Origin: Actinostola sp. cb2023
Taxonomy: Eukaryota; Cnidaria; Anthozoa; Actiniaria; Actinostolidae
Direction: 5' to 3'
Assembly: GCA_033675265.1 (NCBI GenBank)
Contig: JAUJYZ010001543.1
Span: 228,501-292,500 of the forward strand
Length of the DNA stretch: 64,000 nt
The notes under the pieces are model-generated. The model was not told the origin of the DNA, searched no databases, and saw nothing but the letters and a program-made list of their open reading frames with translations. This document shows, in pieces, positions 48,165 to 62,900 of this stretch (position 1 is the stretch's first letter; the number at the start of each line of letters is the position of its first letter). The position numbers and the translations under genes were made by a program.

Positions 48165-49269
48165 GTTTAGAGCAAACATATTTTAGAGAGATGGCACTTA
48201 ACCCGCGAAACAAAATCTAATAGTTAGTGACTAATAGTCAAAACAAAAGAAAACAATGGAATAAGTGTCTAGTGATATCTACATGGCTAATAATATTCTG
48301 TTTCATGGGTTTAAGTGCCAAGATCACTCTATTACAAAGATATGACAAATCATTCTGGTGTTGACTAATCCACATCACAATAAATGTTTCATTCTATAGT
48401 GAAATATGTTTACTCTGAACACAATATAATATCCTATACTTGTACTGATGAAAAAGTGTTTGTAATGAAATCAAAAATAAAAATGTACATAGCTCGTAGT
48501 GTGTGGCAAGTATTATATGGATTAAGTAATAATTTGTACCGTATTGTGGGTGAAGACTGACTGGAAAAGCATGTGTGTGAGTTTGTGGCATGGCACATCA
48601 AACCCAGCAGATGGCCACAAGATGAAACCTGAGGTGAGTTGCACAACACTTAAAGCCGTGAATACACGAGCGATTTTTTGCTTGCACAGGCGACACGATT
48701 TTTTGAAATCACGCGCAGTGAAAATCGCATGTGTAGCCTCCTTCTCCCGATGACCCCCTGCCATCTGAAAATCAGGCTACACAGACTGCTCACATCACAT
48801 GATCAGCACGGTCAAAATCATTATTTTAATGTGTACTAAACAGTCAAGTCACTGCAATATGCTTCATATAAATATCCAATTTAATGATCACGAATAGCAT
48901 CAGTAATTAAACAACTTACAAAGAATGTCAATAATTATAAAATGTCAATATTACAGTCCCTATAATCAATAAAAATGCTGCGTTACAAATACTTTTTGAT
49001 GTAAGAATGGATTTAGCAATAAACAAGTCGAATGCAGATTAAGGTGGATCTCATCAGATCAGAAAATGTTACAGTGCAACACACTTATATTGCCGTCATT
49101 AGCCAATCAGCTAATGTTGCTTCATGGTCGACGAAAATTCTCCATCCATCCCCTGATCGTGTGCAATCTTTGGCCAGACAGTTTCAATGCTGAGTTCGCT
49201 TGGTGAAGTCATACAGATTGTGTAGTGTTCTCAGGTTGTCTGTCCTTAGACATATTTGTGAAAGTTTGT

Positions 49270-52200
49270 TCACACCCGCCTGGGTCTCTTGCTGCCTTTA
49301 GGGTCTTCAGAGTTCAATGGAGAAGGTCTCCTAGTTCTGCTATGGCTTGCTGAGCCATTTACAACAGGAGTACTTGGTGTACCTTGTATTCGTCTAAGAG
49401 CAATGGTACTTCTACTCAGGGGAGTACTTAGCTCTGTGTGCAACATTGTTGCTGGGCTGGCAGGCATGTCGTACTGTGTTGGTGTCATGCCAAGACGTTC
49501 TTCAATCATGCGTAGTTGGGTCTCGGCATCGTGGCATTCTCGGTGTTTTATTTTCATTTCTGCTGTTTGGCCTTGCTGTAGTTGAACCTAAATTTTTTAG
49601 AAAATCCCCCAGTTTTACATTGAAATCATGGTGATCTAGACAAGGAGTATCCAAAGCCCTAAAGATCTTTGGTTCTACTGAACTCGGTACTATTTGTAAG
49701 GCACTAGTTATCCACCTCAGTTCTTGAAAACTTTAAGGTGCGGACACACGGTGCAACATTGCGTGCAATATTGCTGGCAATTTTGTTGCAGCGTGTGTCC
49801 ACCCATGAAACTGATTGCTCGCAATTGACTAGCGCGCGCTAATATGATGTAATTTGTTGCTCGCAATGTTGCGGTAGTAGGACTCTATTCTACTTCTGCA
49901 ACATTGTGCGCAACATGTTGCAGAGGTGGACACACGCTGCAACAATACACGTTGCAGGGAATGTTGCACGAAATGTTGCACCGTGTGTCCGCCGCACCTT
50001 TAGTTAACACATCAAACCTACCTCAAGATCAGACTTGGCCTGTTGGTGCTTGAGCTGTACTTGTTTATAGGCCTGCAATTGTTCTGTAAGAATAACAACA
50101 TTATCACTTAGTACTGAAACAAAGGCAAAGCATTGATTAATTCACTTGTGTTACCTATTTGTGTGGACAGTGTACTGTAGTTTGCAGACACTGGTGCAGA
50201 AAACACTGCACCTCGCATCCTCTCTAGTAACGGAGCTCTGTTTTGTAATCCACCAAACTTGCCTGTAAAATAAGATTAGTTAAACATACAATTTAGCTTA
50301 ATTTGTAATCTTTATTACTGGGACTAGCAAGTGTGAAACTCATCACCAGTTGATGAGCTTAGGATTAGGTGGCACAATGTTGTTGTGCTGGCGCCACATG
50401 TTCAAGCACATCAAGGAGGTGGCAGTAAGTATAACAAACTTTATGTGATCCCTGCTGCATGTTTTTTCACCCAACATTTTGCATGTGCATCCAAACAAAC
50501 AGATTGCATGCAGAAGACTGGCTAGTGTCATCACTCACCATTGCTGCGAATTCTGTCTCCTGTTCGTGTTAAAATGGTGGGACAGTGAGTCTGCTTTACA
50601 ACCTGTAGGTCAGAATAAATATATATATAAATGTACGAATATCTATGTGGGAATAAAGTTCTTAAAAAGATCAAAAACTGTAATAATTTCATAGTAAATT
50701 GAATACAGAATAAATATATAAATTACTATGCCAAGTGAATGTACTGCTAGAGTGGAGACTCGACTCTCTGACACGCTTCTTACTATGCAAATCTCATCTG
50801 GCTAATTCATTTTTGATGGAAGGAGTAAAACTGAAGTGCCCAGAGACAAACCCTGGAAGCAAGGGAGAGAATGATCTACAAACTCAACTCACATGAACAC
50901 CAATTTTCAGTGGATCTCCACAAATAGGATCCATTTTGCAGCCTAGCCCCTTCCCCCTTCCACAGAATCCCTGGGTGTGTCCTGTGAATGGACCAAACAG
51001 CTCAAGTCTTACCTCATGTCTGTATTTATTAGCACAATCCAAGTCGTCTAAAATGATGGTATCACCAAGCAGCATTCCAAACACTAATGACAACAACAAA
51101 TAAAGTAAACTACAATCCAAGTCATCTAAAATGATGGTAACACCAAGCAGCATTCCAAACACTAATGACAACAACAAATAAAGTAAACTACAATCCAAGT
51201 CATCTAAAATGATGGTAACACCAAGCAGCATTCCAAACACTAATGACAACAACAAATAAAGTAAACTACAATCCAAGTCATCTAAAATGATGGTATCACC
51301 AAGCAGCATTCCAAACACTAATGACAACAACAAATAAAGTAAACTACAATCCAAGTCATCTAAAATAATGGTATCACCAAGCAGCATTCCAAACATTCCA
51401 GACAAGGCATATTTTTGTGAGCCGGAGACACTTTTTCACCGATTTCCTTTGTTTTCAAAATTTGTGACTCTAAGACGGCTTTTTGCAAAATAATGAGACT
51501 TCGAGACCGGCGAAATTTGACCGACTTTTTGTGAGACTCTGACTTCTTGCAGGGACCAATCGACACCCCTAATATTGGAAGTGTTTGCTTTAGTCACTAG
51601 CAAACAAATGGTTGTGTCACATACCTATTTTACAGTTGTCCATCTCACCAGGGAATATTAACTTGTCGCGTGCATATATAGGGTTACCAGCTGCTTGAAA
51701 ATTTCGAGTTCCATTTCTAATGTGAGGGAGCGGCCTGAAGACACACCAAATGAATGAGAGAATAAACGAATGAATGAGAAATGAACAAAACAAAATATTA
51801 ATGTGTTAAAATGAGGTAAACTAGAGTAGCAGTGCAACAAAGTAGACGAGGATGTGGTGCTTACCGACCCTCCGATTTTGAGGTAAAAATCCAGACTTAA
51901 AAGCTCGACTTAGGTATTAGTCAAGTGCCATAAAATAATAATAAGTTAGTTTGAATGATTTCTGACCTGTTCCATTCTGGTAGTCGCTGTTTATATATGG
52001 AATCAAGAGGGAGGACTTGTTGTTGACCATTGGATTCATTATACACCTCTTTGGCCTTGCTTGTGGTGAGCGTAACTACACAGTCCATATCACTAGCCAT
52101 GTGCCATGACAACACACGAGCTACATCATCATCTTTTACTTGTGCAAGATGAGCCACCTAGTTATAATAACAGGCAGACATAATCAGCAGCAGCACTACA

Positions 52201-53734
52201 GCAGCCCTTGCACACCAACAGGCAGACATAATCAGCAGCAGCACTACAGCAGCCCTTGGACACCAACAGGCAGACATAACCTGACCACATTGTAAAGATA
52301 ATGTTGATGGAGCCATTGTTTGAGCCAAAATAACAAGATATCTAACAGCGTGGCCATAATGTGGGGTTTTACTGACTATTTAATAAATGATATACATGTC
52401 ATTTATAGAAATGGAAACTTATGAGGAATATACAGAACAAATGTTAGGAAAAAATCGGATGCCTCGAGCGTGATTCGAACCCATGACACCCCGATTTCAT
52501 GACAGGTGCTCTACCCACTGAGCTACTGCTCGAGGCGTCTGATTTTTTCCGAACATTTGTTCTGTATATTCCTCATAAGTTTCCATTTCTATACTTATCA
52601 TAGTTCTTTATCAGTAACATGTCATTTAGGCAGTAAATAGTCCAAACAGTCTAAGTACAGTACAACACGGCTCTCAGTAAATAGTCCAAACAGTCTAAGT
52701 ACAGTACAACATGGCTCTCAGTAAATAGTCCAAACAGTCTAAGTACAGTACAACACGGCTCTCAGTAAATAGTCCAAACAGTCTAAGTACAGTACAACAC
52801 GGCTCTCAGTAAATAGTCCAAACAGTCTAAGTACAGTACAACACGGCTCTCAGTAAATAGTCCAAACAGTCTAAGTACAGTACAACATGGCTCTCAGTAA
52901 ATAGTCCAAACAGTCTAAGTACAGTACAACACGGCTCTCAGTAAATAGTCCAAACAGTCTAAGTACAGTACAACACGGCTCTCAGTAAATAGTCCAAACA
53001 GTCTAAGTACAGTACAACACGGCTCTCAGTAAATAGTCCAAACAGTCTAAGTACAGTACAACACGGCTCTCAGTAAATAGTCCAAACAGTCTAAGTACAG
53101 TACAACACGGCTCTCAGTAAATAGTCCAAAACAGTCTAAGTACAGTACAACACGGCTCTCAGTAAATAGTCCAAACAGTCTAAGTACAGTACAACACGGC
53201 TCTCAGTAAATAGTCCAAACAGTCTAAGTACAGTACAACACGGCTCTCAGTAAATAGTCCAAACAGTCTAAGTACAGTACAACACGGCTCTCAGTAAATA
53301 GTCCAAACAGTCTAAGTACAGTACAACACGGCTCTCAGTAAATAGTCCAAACAGTCTAAGTACAGTACAACACGGCTCTCAGTAAATAGTCCAAACAGTC
53401 TAAGTACAGTACAACACGGCTCTCAGTAAATAGTCCAAACAGTCTAAGTACAGTACAACACGGCTCTCAGTAAATAGTCCAAACAGTCTAAGTACAGTAC
53501 AACACGGCTCTCAGTAAATAGTCCAAACAGTCTAAGTACAGTACAACACGGCTCTCAGTAAATAGTCCAAACAGTCTAAGTACAGTACAACACGGCTCTC
53601 AGTAAATAGTCCAAACAGTCTAAGTACAGTACAACACGGCTCTCAGTAAATAGTCCAAACAGTCTAAGTACAGTACAACACGGCTCTCAGGAAGAGCATT
53701 TTTTTAATGATGTAGACACTGTGTGTAAATAAAG

Positions 53735-53832
<98 letters not shown>

Positions 53833-53923
53833 TATTATTATAGTTCAAGTAGTCAATTGTAAATTACCTACATGTAGTGAGATTTGCAATTGTTTGTGTA
53901 AAAAATACATGAAATAAAGTTTC

Positions 53924-53999
<76 letters not shown>

Positions 54000-56900
54000 A
54001 ACTTTTAACTTATAAAGTAATTTGTCACTTGGAGGTCACAGGTTCTTTATTTATGCATGACGAAATGCAACAAATTACTTTACAAACTTTTAACTTGTCA
54101 TCATTGTTGACAGACCTTGCCCAGAATGTCAGGATCTCCTCTTGGTCCAGCATTTAAACTACATTGCCGTCGAGGTGCTTTAGAAATGTCTTGTCTCTTT
54201 TTGACTAGAACTGTCAGGCAGGAATCTACACTTTGTGTCTGCAAGAAGACAGAAACATTATCTACAATGTAGAGCAGTTATAGTCATCTAATTTTCTTTC
54301 TTTCTTGTCCCTTCTCTTTTCTTCCCTTCCCTTCTCTTCCTTTCCCTTCTTTTCCTATCGCTTCAATGCTTACTGATTGTAAATGTTGATCTGTAACATT
54401 CTGTTTCTTTAGTTCTCCTCTTAATTTTTGTTCTTGTTGTGCAGCCTCATGAACAGATACTGAAAAAATGGCAACAAAGAAAATATTAAAATGCAAGAAT
54501 AATGTCTAGACTACCCCCCTGGGGTACCAACACATGTCTAGACTACCCCCCTGGGGTACCAACACATGTCTAGACAAACCCCCCTGCGGTACCAACACAT
54601 GTCTAGACTACCCCACTGGGGTACCAACACATGTCTAGACAAACCTCCTTGGGGTACCAACACATGTCTAGACAACCCCCCTGGGGTACCAACACATGTC
54701 TAGACAAACCCCCCTGGGGTACCAACACATGTCTAGACAAACCCCACTGGGGTACCAACACATGTCTAGACAAACCCCCCTGGGGTACCAACACATGTCT
54801 AGACAAACCCCCCTGGGGTACCAACACATGTCTAGACAAACCCCCTGGGGTACCAACACATGTCTAGACAACCCCCCTGGGGTACCAACACATGTCTAGA
54901 CAAACCCCCCTGGGGTACCAACACATGTCTAGACAAACCCCCCTGGGGTACCAACACATGTCTAGACAAACCCCCCTGGGGTACCAACACATGTCTAGAC
55001 AAACCCCCCTGGGGTACCAACACATGTCTAGACTACCCCTCTGGGGTACCAACACATGTCTAGTAGACAAACCCCCCTGGAGTACCAACACATGTCTAGT
55101 CAAACCCCCCTGGAGTACCAACACATGTCTAGACAAACCCCCCTGGAGTACCAACACATGTCTAGACAACCCCCCCTGGGGTACCAACACATGTCTAGAC
55201 TACCCCACTGGGGTACCAACACATGTCTGACAACCCCCCCTGGGGTACCAACACATGTCTAGACTACCCCACTGGGGTACCAACACATGTCTGACAACCC
55301 CCCCCTGGGGTACCAACACATGTCTAGACTACCCCACTGGAGTACCAACACATGTCTGACAACCCCCCCTGGGGTACCAACACATATCTAGAGCGAACAA
55401 TTCTGGTTGATTATCGTAATGAGCTTGTTTGTACCTCTCATTTCTTGGATGAGCTGTCTTGTGGTATCAAACAATGATCTGTAGGTACGAATAGTCTCAA
55501 ACAAGTGATCTCGTTCTTTAGTTAATTGGGCCATCTGTTGCTGCTTACGTACATCTAATTTGACAACAAAGCATGTAGTGAGTGAGTGAGTGAGTTAGCC
55601 ATCGAATCAGTCAGTCAATGAGTTAGTCATTGAGTCAGTCACTCAGTCATTGAGTCACTGAGTCAGTCAGTAACTGAATCAGTCAGTCACTGAGTCTGTC
55701 ACTGAGTCAGTCAATCACAGAAAGTCAGTCACTGAGTCCATCATTGAGTCAATCACTGAGTCAGTCAGTAATTTAGTCAGTCACTGAGTCAGTCAGTCAC
55801 TAAGTCAGTAGTAAGTCAGTCAGTCACTCAGTCATTGAGTCACTAAGTCAGTCACTGAGTCAGTCAGTCATATACATTGTATACTCACCATTATAAAAGA
55901 GGAAAGCCAGTGTAAAGGGAGGTACTGGATGGGGTACTGCCCTTGCTCCTAACACAGCTTGAAAGTTCAGTAAATATTCTTGTCCATCCTTGCCGTTGGT
56001 GTTTTCTTGGACATACAAGTTCTGAACGATGGCCACGCCTTTAACGAGTGGGACTTCAATTTGGTTGTGACGCGAAGCATTTGCAAGCGTGGGAATTTCA
56101 TCAATGCCATCAATTGGACTAGTTATTCGTATCAGTACTTTGCCTTGAAGATTTTCACCGGCATTGTTATCAAATTTATCCTGAAAATGAAATAGTTTTT
56201 AGATATCTAGTCTACACCAGAGTATCACGACTGTTAAGAATGAATGAATAAATAAATGAAAGGATGGATGGATGACTGAATGAATGGATGAAAAAATGAA
56301 AGGATGGATGGATGAATAAATGAATGAAAGGATGGATGGATGACTGAATGAATGGATGAATAAATGAAAGGATGGATGGATGGATGGATGATTGAATGAA
56401 TGGATGAAAAAATGAAAGGATGGATGGATGATGGATGACTGAATGGATGAATAAATGAATGAAAGGATTGATGGATGACTGAATGAATGGATGAATAAAT
56501 GAAAGGATGGATGGATGACTGAATGGATGAATAAATGAAAGGATGGATGGATGATTGAATGAATGGATGAATAAATGAAAGGATGGATGGATGGATGACT
56601 GAATGAATGGATGAATAAATGAAAGGATGGATGACTGAATGAATGGATGAATAAATGAAAGGATGGATGCATGACTGACTGACTGACTGACTGAATAAAT
56701 GGTAGGATAAATGAATAAATAGGAAGGAAAGGAAAGAAACATCAGAGTGAAGGTAGGCAGGAATTGAGATAAACCAGTGCATGGAAGGGTTCATGAGGAC
56801 GACACATGAGAAAAGAAAAAGACGAAAATACAGTGAGGTGTGCTACAAACAGACAAATTCTGTAGATTCTAGAAATAATAATAATTTATTGCTACATGTA

Positions 56901-59900
56901 ACACAGCGAAACACAAAATACCCAGCAAATACTAAATGACACTCCACTCATTCATAATCTAACCTTGAGATTCAACCTTAGAGTCCTGACCAGGTATCTG
57001 CCAGTAAGTCTACTAGTGTTAGACACGGTGGGAGTTGGTGGTACAGATTCTGGCTCTAGTCTTACTGGGGGACCAGCATCCGCTGTAAATGTTATCTGTA
57101 ATCACAAATAAAGTGTCAATAGTGGTATACTACTGTCACATAATAGGCAACTTGCACTAAGAGGTCACGTGACCCCAACCCCCTTAAATCGAACAGCAGT
57201 GTCAAAATGAACTCCAGAAATGAAAAGAGCGGCTCAAAATTAGTAAAAGGACGAAGTTTCAGCTCATGTCTGACACGAGAAATGACAAAAAATATAATCG
57301 ATCGTTTTCTAAGATTTTGTTTGGAAAATGCATTGGATTGCAAGAGCCGTGCCATCCAATGCATTTTCCAAACAAAATCTTAGAAAACAATCGATTATAT
57401 TTTTATTGTCATTTCTTCTGCAGTGTCATATGCTATGAGCTGAAACTTCGTTTCACCCCCTCCCCCTCCGCTTAACATCGATAGGTGCATAAGACCCTCT
57501 CCCCCTCCCACCTGAGCCTTACATTGATAGGTGCATAAGACCAGAGGTCAAAGTATTTACCATTTTACTTGTCAAGCACAGAGATCCTCCAGGACCATAC
57601 TGGACAACCATGCAATGAGGACCAGAGACATCAGGTACTTTGAGATCCCTACAATAACAGTATCTTTAATGTAGGATCAAACACCACCACAACCACTACC
57701 ACTACCACCACAATCATGAACATCATCATAACCACTACCACAACTACTACCACTATCACCATGATAACCATCACCACAACCATCATCATCATCATCATAA
57801 CCACTACCACAACTACTACCACTATCACCATGATAACCATCACTACAACCATCATCATCACCATAACCACTACCACAACTACTACCACTATCACCACTAT
57901 CACCATGATAACCATCACTACAACCATCATCATCACCATAACCACTACCACTACTACCACTATCACCATGATAACCATCACCACAACCATCATCATCATC
58001 ACCATAACCACTACCACAACTACTACCACTATCACCACTATCACCATGATAACCATCACCACAACCATCATCATCATAACCACTACCACAACTACTACCA
58101 CTATCACCATGATAACCATCACCACAACCATCATCATCACCACCACCATCATCCTGATCATCATAACCACTACCACTACCACCACCAATCATCATCATCA
58201 ACGTTCTGAACATCATCATCATCATCATCATAACCACTACCACCACCATCACCACCACCACCATCACCACCACTATTATTATCATCATGACCACCATTGC
58301 ATTCATCATCATCATCACCACTACCACCACAATCACCACCACTACCACCATCATCATCATCATTATTATTATCATCATGACCACCATTGCTATCATCATC
58401 ATCATCACCACTACCACCACAATCACCACCACCACCATCATTATTATTATCATTATGACCACCACCACCACCATCATCATCATAAGTATCACTATTCTTA
58501 TCACCAATACCTAAAACTGAACATTCCCTCCTTGTCCCCTGCTGCCTTTCTTGATGGGTATAGTGTAGTAGCCTGGAAATAAACACAAAGAACAACTTTA
58601 TTATTTGAATCTGCCACAGTGGGAACAAAAAACAGAATCCTCCAGTTTCTCCCTGGTTCCTTTCATAGTGTTGCAAGTGTGCAATGATGTCATGGCGGCC
58701 ATGTTGGTTCCCGGTAACAAAGCATTCCTCATTAGCTGTTCTTGTTTGTACCACCAACATGGCTGCACGTGGCATCATGGTGGCCATGTTGGTGCATTCC
58801 TCATTAGCTGTTCTTGTTTGTACCACCAACATGGTTGCACGTGACGTCATGGCGGCCATGTTGGTTCCCGGTATGAAAGCATTCCTCATTAGCTGTTCTT
58901 GTTTGTACCACCAACATGATTGCATGTGACGTCATGGCGGCCATGTTGGTTCCCGGTATGAAAGCATTCCTCATTAGCTGTTCTTGTTTGTACCACCAAC
59001 ATGGTTGCACGTGACGTCATGGCGGCCATGTTGGTGCATTCCTCATTAGCTGTTCTTGTTTGTACCATCAACATGGTTGCACGTGACGTCATGGCGGCCA
59101 TGTTGGTGCATTCCTCATTAGCTGTTCTTGTTTGTACCACCAACATGGTCGCACGTGACGTCATGGTGGCCATGTTGGTTCCCGGTATGAAAGCATTCCT
59201 CATTAGCTGTTCTTGTTTGTACCACCAACATGGTTGCACGTGACGTCATGGCGGCCATGTTGGTTCCCGATAACAAAGCATTCCTCATTAGCTGTTCTTG
59301 TTTGTACCACCAACATGGTTGCACGTGACGTCATGGCGGCCATGTTGGTTCCCGGTATGAAAGCATTCCTCATTAGCTGTTCTTGTTTGTACCACCAACA
59401 TGGTCACACGTGACGTCATGGCGGCCATGTTGGTTCCCGGTATGAAAGCATTCCTCATTAGCTTTTCTTGTTTGTACCACCAACATGGTTATACATGACG
59501 TCATGGTGGCCATGTTGGTTCCCGATAACAAAGCATTCCTCATTAGCTGTTCTTGTTTGTACCACCAACATGGTTATACATGACGTCATGGTGGCCATGT
59601 TGGTTCCCGGTAACAAAGCATTCCTCATTAGCTGTTCTTGTTTGTACCACCAACATGGTTATACATGACGTCATGGTGGCCATGTTGGTTCCCGATAACA
59701 AAGCATTCCTCATTAGCTGTTCTTGTTTGTACCACCAACATGGTTATACATGACGTCATGGTGGCCATGTTGGTTCCCGGTAACAAAGCATTACTCATTA
59801 GCTTTTCTTGTTTGTACCACCAACATGGTTGCACGTGACGTCATGGCGGCCATGTTGGTTCCCGATAACAAAGCATTCCTCATTAGCTGTTCTTGTTTGT

Positions 59901-62900
59901 ACCACCAATATGGTTGCACATGACGTCATGGCGGCCATGTTGGTTCCCGGTATGAAAGCATTCCTCATTAGCTGTTCTTGTTTGTACCACCAATATGGTT
60001 GCACATGACGTCATGGCGGCCATGTTGGTTCCCGGTATGAAAGCATTCCTCATTAGCTGTTCTTGTTTGTACCACCAATATGGTTGCACATGACGTCATG
60101 GCGGCCATGTTGGTTCCCAGTATGAAAACATTCCTCATTAGCTGTTCTTGTTTGTACCACCAACATGGTTGCACGTGGCGTCATGGCGGCCATGTTGGTG
60201 CCCGATAACAAAGCATTCCTCATTAGCTGTTCTTGTTTGTACCACCAACATGGCCATTGCGTTGGGATTGATTATGTGTTAGGTGCATACCCTGGGTGGT
60301 GGTTTCTCGGAGGGTGGTCCATCTCTAGTATGCCATATCTTAAGCACCAGGTCTTTAGCACTAGCTGACTTGAGAATTGTCTCGTCTTCAGCAATGACAT
60401 GTGCTGCAACCACTGTTATGACAACATAAAATAATAATGAGCATTAAGGTCCCTGGCTCCTGGCATGTTGGGACTGTGATCGTTGAAGCATAATGTAGCT
60501 CAACAACGTTGAATTATTGTTGAATCCTTTCAACACCTCATGCAACATTGTTGGCGACGTTGAGATTGTTTGCACTGGCCTTTAGGTCTACAAATCATTA
60601 TTATATTATTGTGATCATCATGTTGAAAGATCATTATCATCAGCATCATTATCAGTTATCACTATCAACAAGCAACATCACTAGATAGCTTTACCGCCTG
60701 CAATTCTTATTACTATCAGTATTATCATCAGCATCAATCAGTATTATCATCATTATTATCATCAGCATCATTATCAGCAGCATCATCAATCAGTATTATC
60801 ATCATTATTATCATCAGCATCATTATCAGCAGCATCATCAAACAGTATTATCATCATCATTATTATCATCAGCATCATTATCAGCAGTATCATCAATCAG
60901 TATTAACATCATCATTATTATCATCAGCATCATTATCAGCAGTATCATCAATCAGTATTATCATCATCATTATCAGCAGCATCATCAATCAGTATTATCA
61001 TCATTATTATCATCAGCATCATTATCAGCAGCATCATCAATCAGTATTATCATCATCATTATTATCATCAGCATCAGCAGCAGCATCATCAAACAGTATT
61101 ATCATCATTATTATCAGCAGCATCATTATCAGCAGCAGCATTCATCAATATTATCATCATTATCAGCAGCATCATTATCATCATTACCAGCATCATCATT
61201 ATCATCATTATAATCATCAGCATCATCATTATTATCATCATCATCATCCATCATTATTATCATCAGCCTCCATCATTATCATCGGCAGCAGCATCATGTA
61301 ATCATCACTGTAATGATATAAATAGTTATTAAGGTGTATTACCTGGTAGTAATTCTCCTACTTGACAAGCAGCTTTGGTGTTAAATGTGACATTAAGAAG
61401 CACAGGCTTGGATGGGTCTGGCTGAACCCTTGAAACACAAACATCATTTTTATTTATTGTATTATTTCTATACAAGACTATCATCACCATCATCCAGAGA
61501 TTTCAAAAAGTAACCTCACCTAATGCTTATTACAGGAGCTTCCAGTGTAGATCTGGGTGGACATAAAGCCTTGATGCGTATGCCATAAACACCTCTATGG
61601 AAGCAAATGTACAATAATAATAAGAAATGACACGTGAAGCATAAGGCATGACCAGGGGTGTCAAGAAGCACTGGCAACATCACTGGATAGCTTTACCGCC
61701 TGCAATTTATCAGGCAAACTCAACATGTTGGAAAATGGGGTGGCGGCTTGAAACCTGAGCCTAGAGCTGCCTACGTTCTTTTGATCTCTTCCTACAAAAC
61801 ATCTTCTTGACAACACAACATTACTTCCTTATGTGTACAACCTATTGATAGCACAATAGAATAGAAATAGAATAGAATAGAAATAGAATAGAACAGAACA
61901 GAATAGGAATAGAATAGAAATAGAATAGAATAGAATAGAATAGAATAGAATAGAATAGAATAGAATAGAATAGAATAGAATAGAATAGAATAGAATAGAA
62001 TAGAATAGAATAGAATAGAATAGAATAGAATAGAAAAGAAAAGAATAGAATAGAATAGAAACACTCATTCAAACCTTGTTGCAGAAACTACTGGTTGTCC
62101 AAATGAAGCTTGTCCTCTTGTGTTAGTCTTTTGCTGAGCAGGACTTGGTGTCAGCTGTTATTAGAAACATATCATTAGACTACCAACCAATAATTACATG
62201 TACAGTCCAATTAATGGCCTACTCATCACAACGGCCACCTCTCTGTAATAGCCAGAATTCACATGATTTCAGCATGTGACAAACTCTGCTCTGCAACATT
62301 TTATTTCGCAATGTTACAGAGGTAGTATCACAAGGCCAACAAAAAGAGCAACATGCTTGCTTAGATCCACAACGATCTACAGCGCCACATGACCCTGCAA
62401 TAGCCTGAGGCACCCGCAGCATGGCACATGACTGCTGACCAGTATACATCTTCCATGCTTGAGTAGATACGCACATTCAGTAATACAGGTGCCGCATGAC
62501 CCTGAGACTACACGACTGAGTGCTTGCCTGTGTGCCTTGATCTTAACTTAGACTAAATATTCACTTAGTCACATATAAGTCGGCTCATTATTGCAGAGGT
62601 GCATGGACACACACTGTAAGCATATTGTGCGCAATGTTACCATGTGTCCTCACCTTAATTCCCTTGTCAGTCAGCATGATCACTTTGACATCTGCTTCGC
62701 ACGTAGCATTTCCCATCTCATCACATAGCTGGACAATCAGGGGTACCAAGAGTGCAGTATTGTTGAAGGCAGAAATAGGCTGTAACAAAGAGAAAAGAAA
62801 CATGTCAGACCAGTATACATGCATATACTCCTACATTATTCAATTCAATCAACAGTTTACTGATGTGCGTGCTTTCAAGCAGAAATTATAAATACTGTAG

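Noticed and set aside
51625..51840. Minus-strand frame of 60 codons starting MLHCYSS
   Set aside because: It is a shadow frame of the real SMCHD1 exon 51625-51734, which is read in another frame consistent with both neighbouring exons.
52461..52536. Functional tRNA-Met(CAT) or tRNA-Ser(TGA)
   Set aside because: The anticodon stem does not pair properly, extra bases sit before position 8, and a serine tRNA would need a long variable arm.
54603..55262. Repetitive frames of 63-112 codons on both strands (for example [11 protein letters not shown] units)
   Set aside because: Open in many frames at once because the minisatellite unit lacks stops; lies between two SMCHD1 exons.
56199..56794. Three overlapping frames of 157-186 codons (Ser/His/Pro-rich)
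   Set aside because: All three minus-strand frames are open because the tetranucleotide repeat lacks stops; intronic.
57677..58582. Open frames of 180-290 codons on both strands (His/Thr-rich, Val/Met-rich)
   Set aside because: They are translations of a triplet repeat field filling one SMCHD1 intron; no frame is free of the repeat and no domain is present.
58684..60174. Many 66-81-codon frames with MAAMLV and [11 protein letters not shown] repeats
   Set aside because: Repeat translations of the 85-bp array; each unit ends in a stop and copies overlap on both strands.
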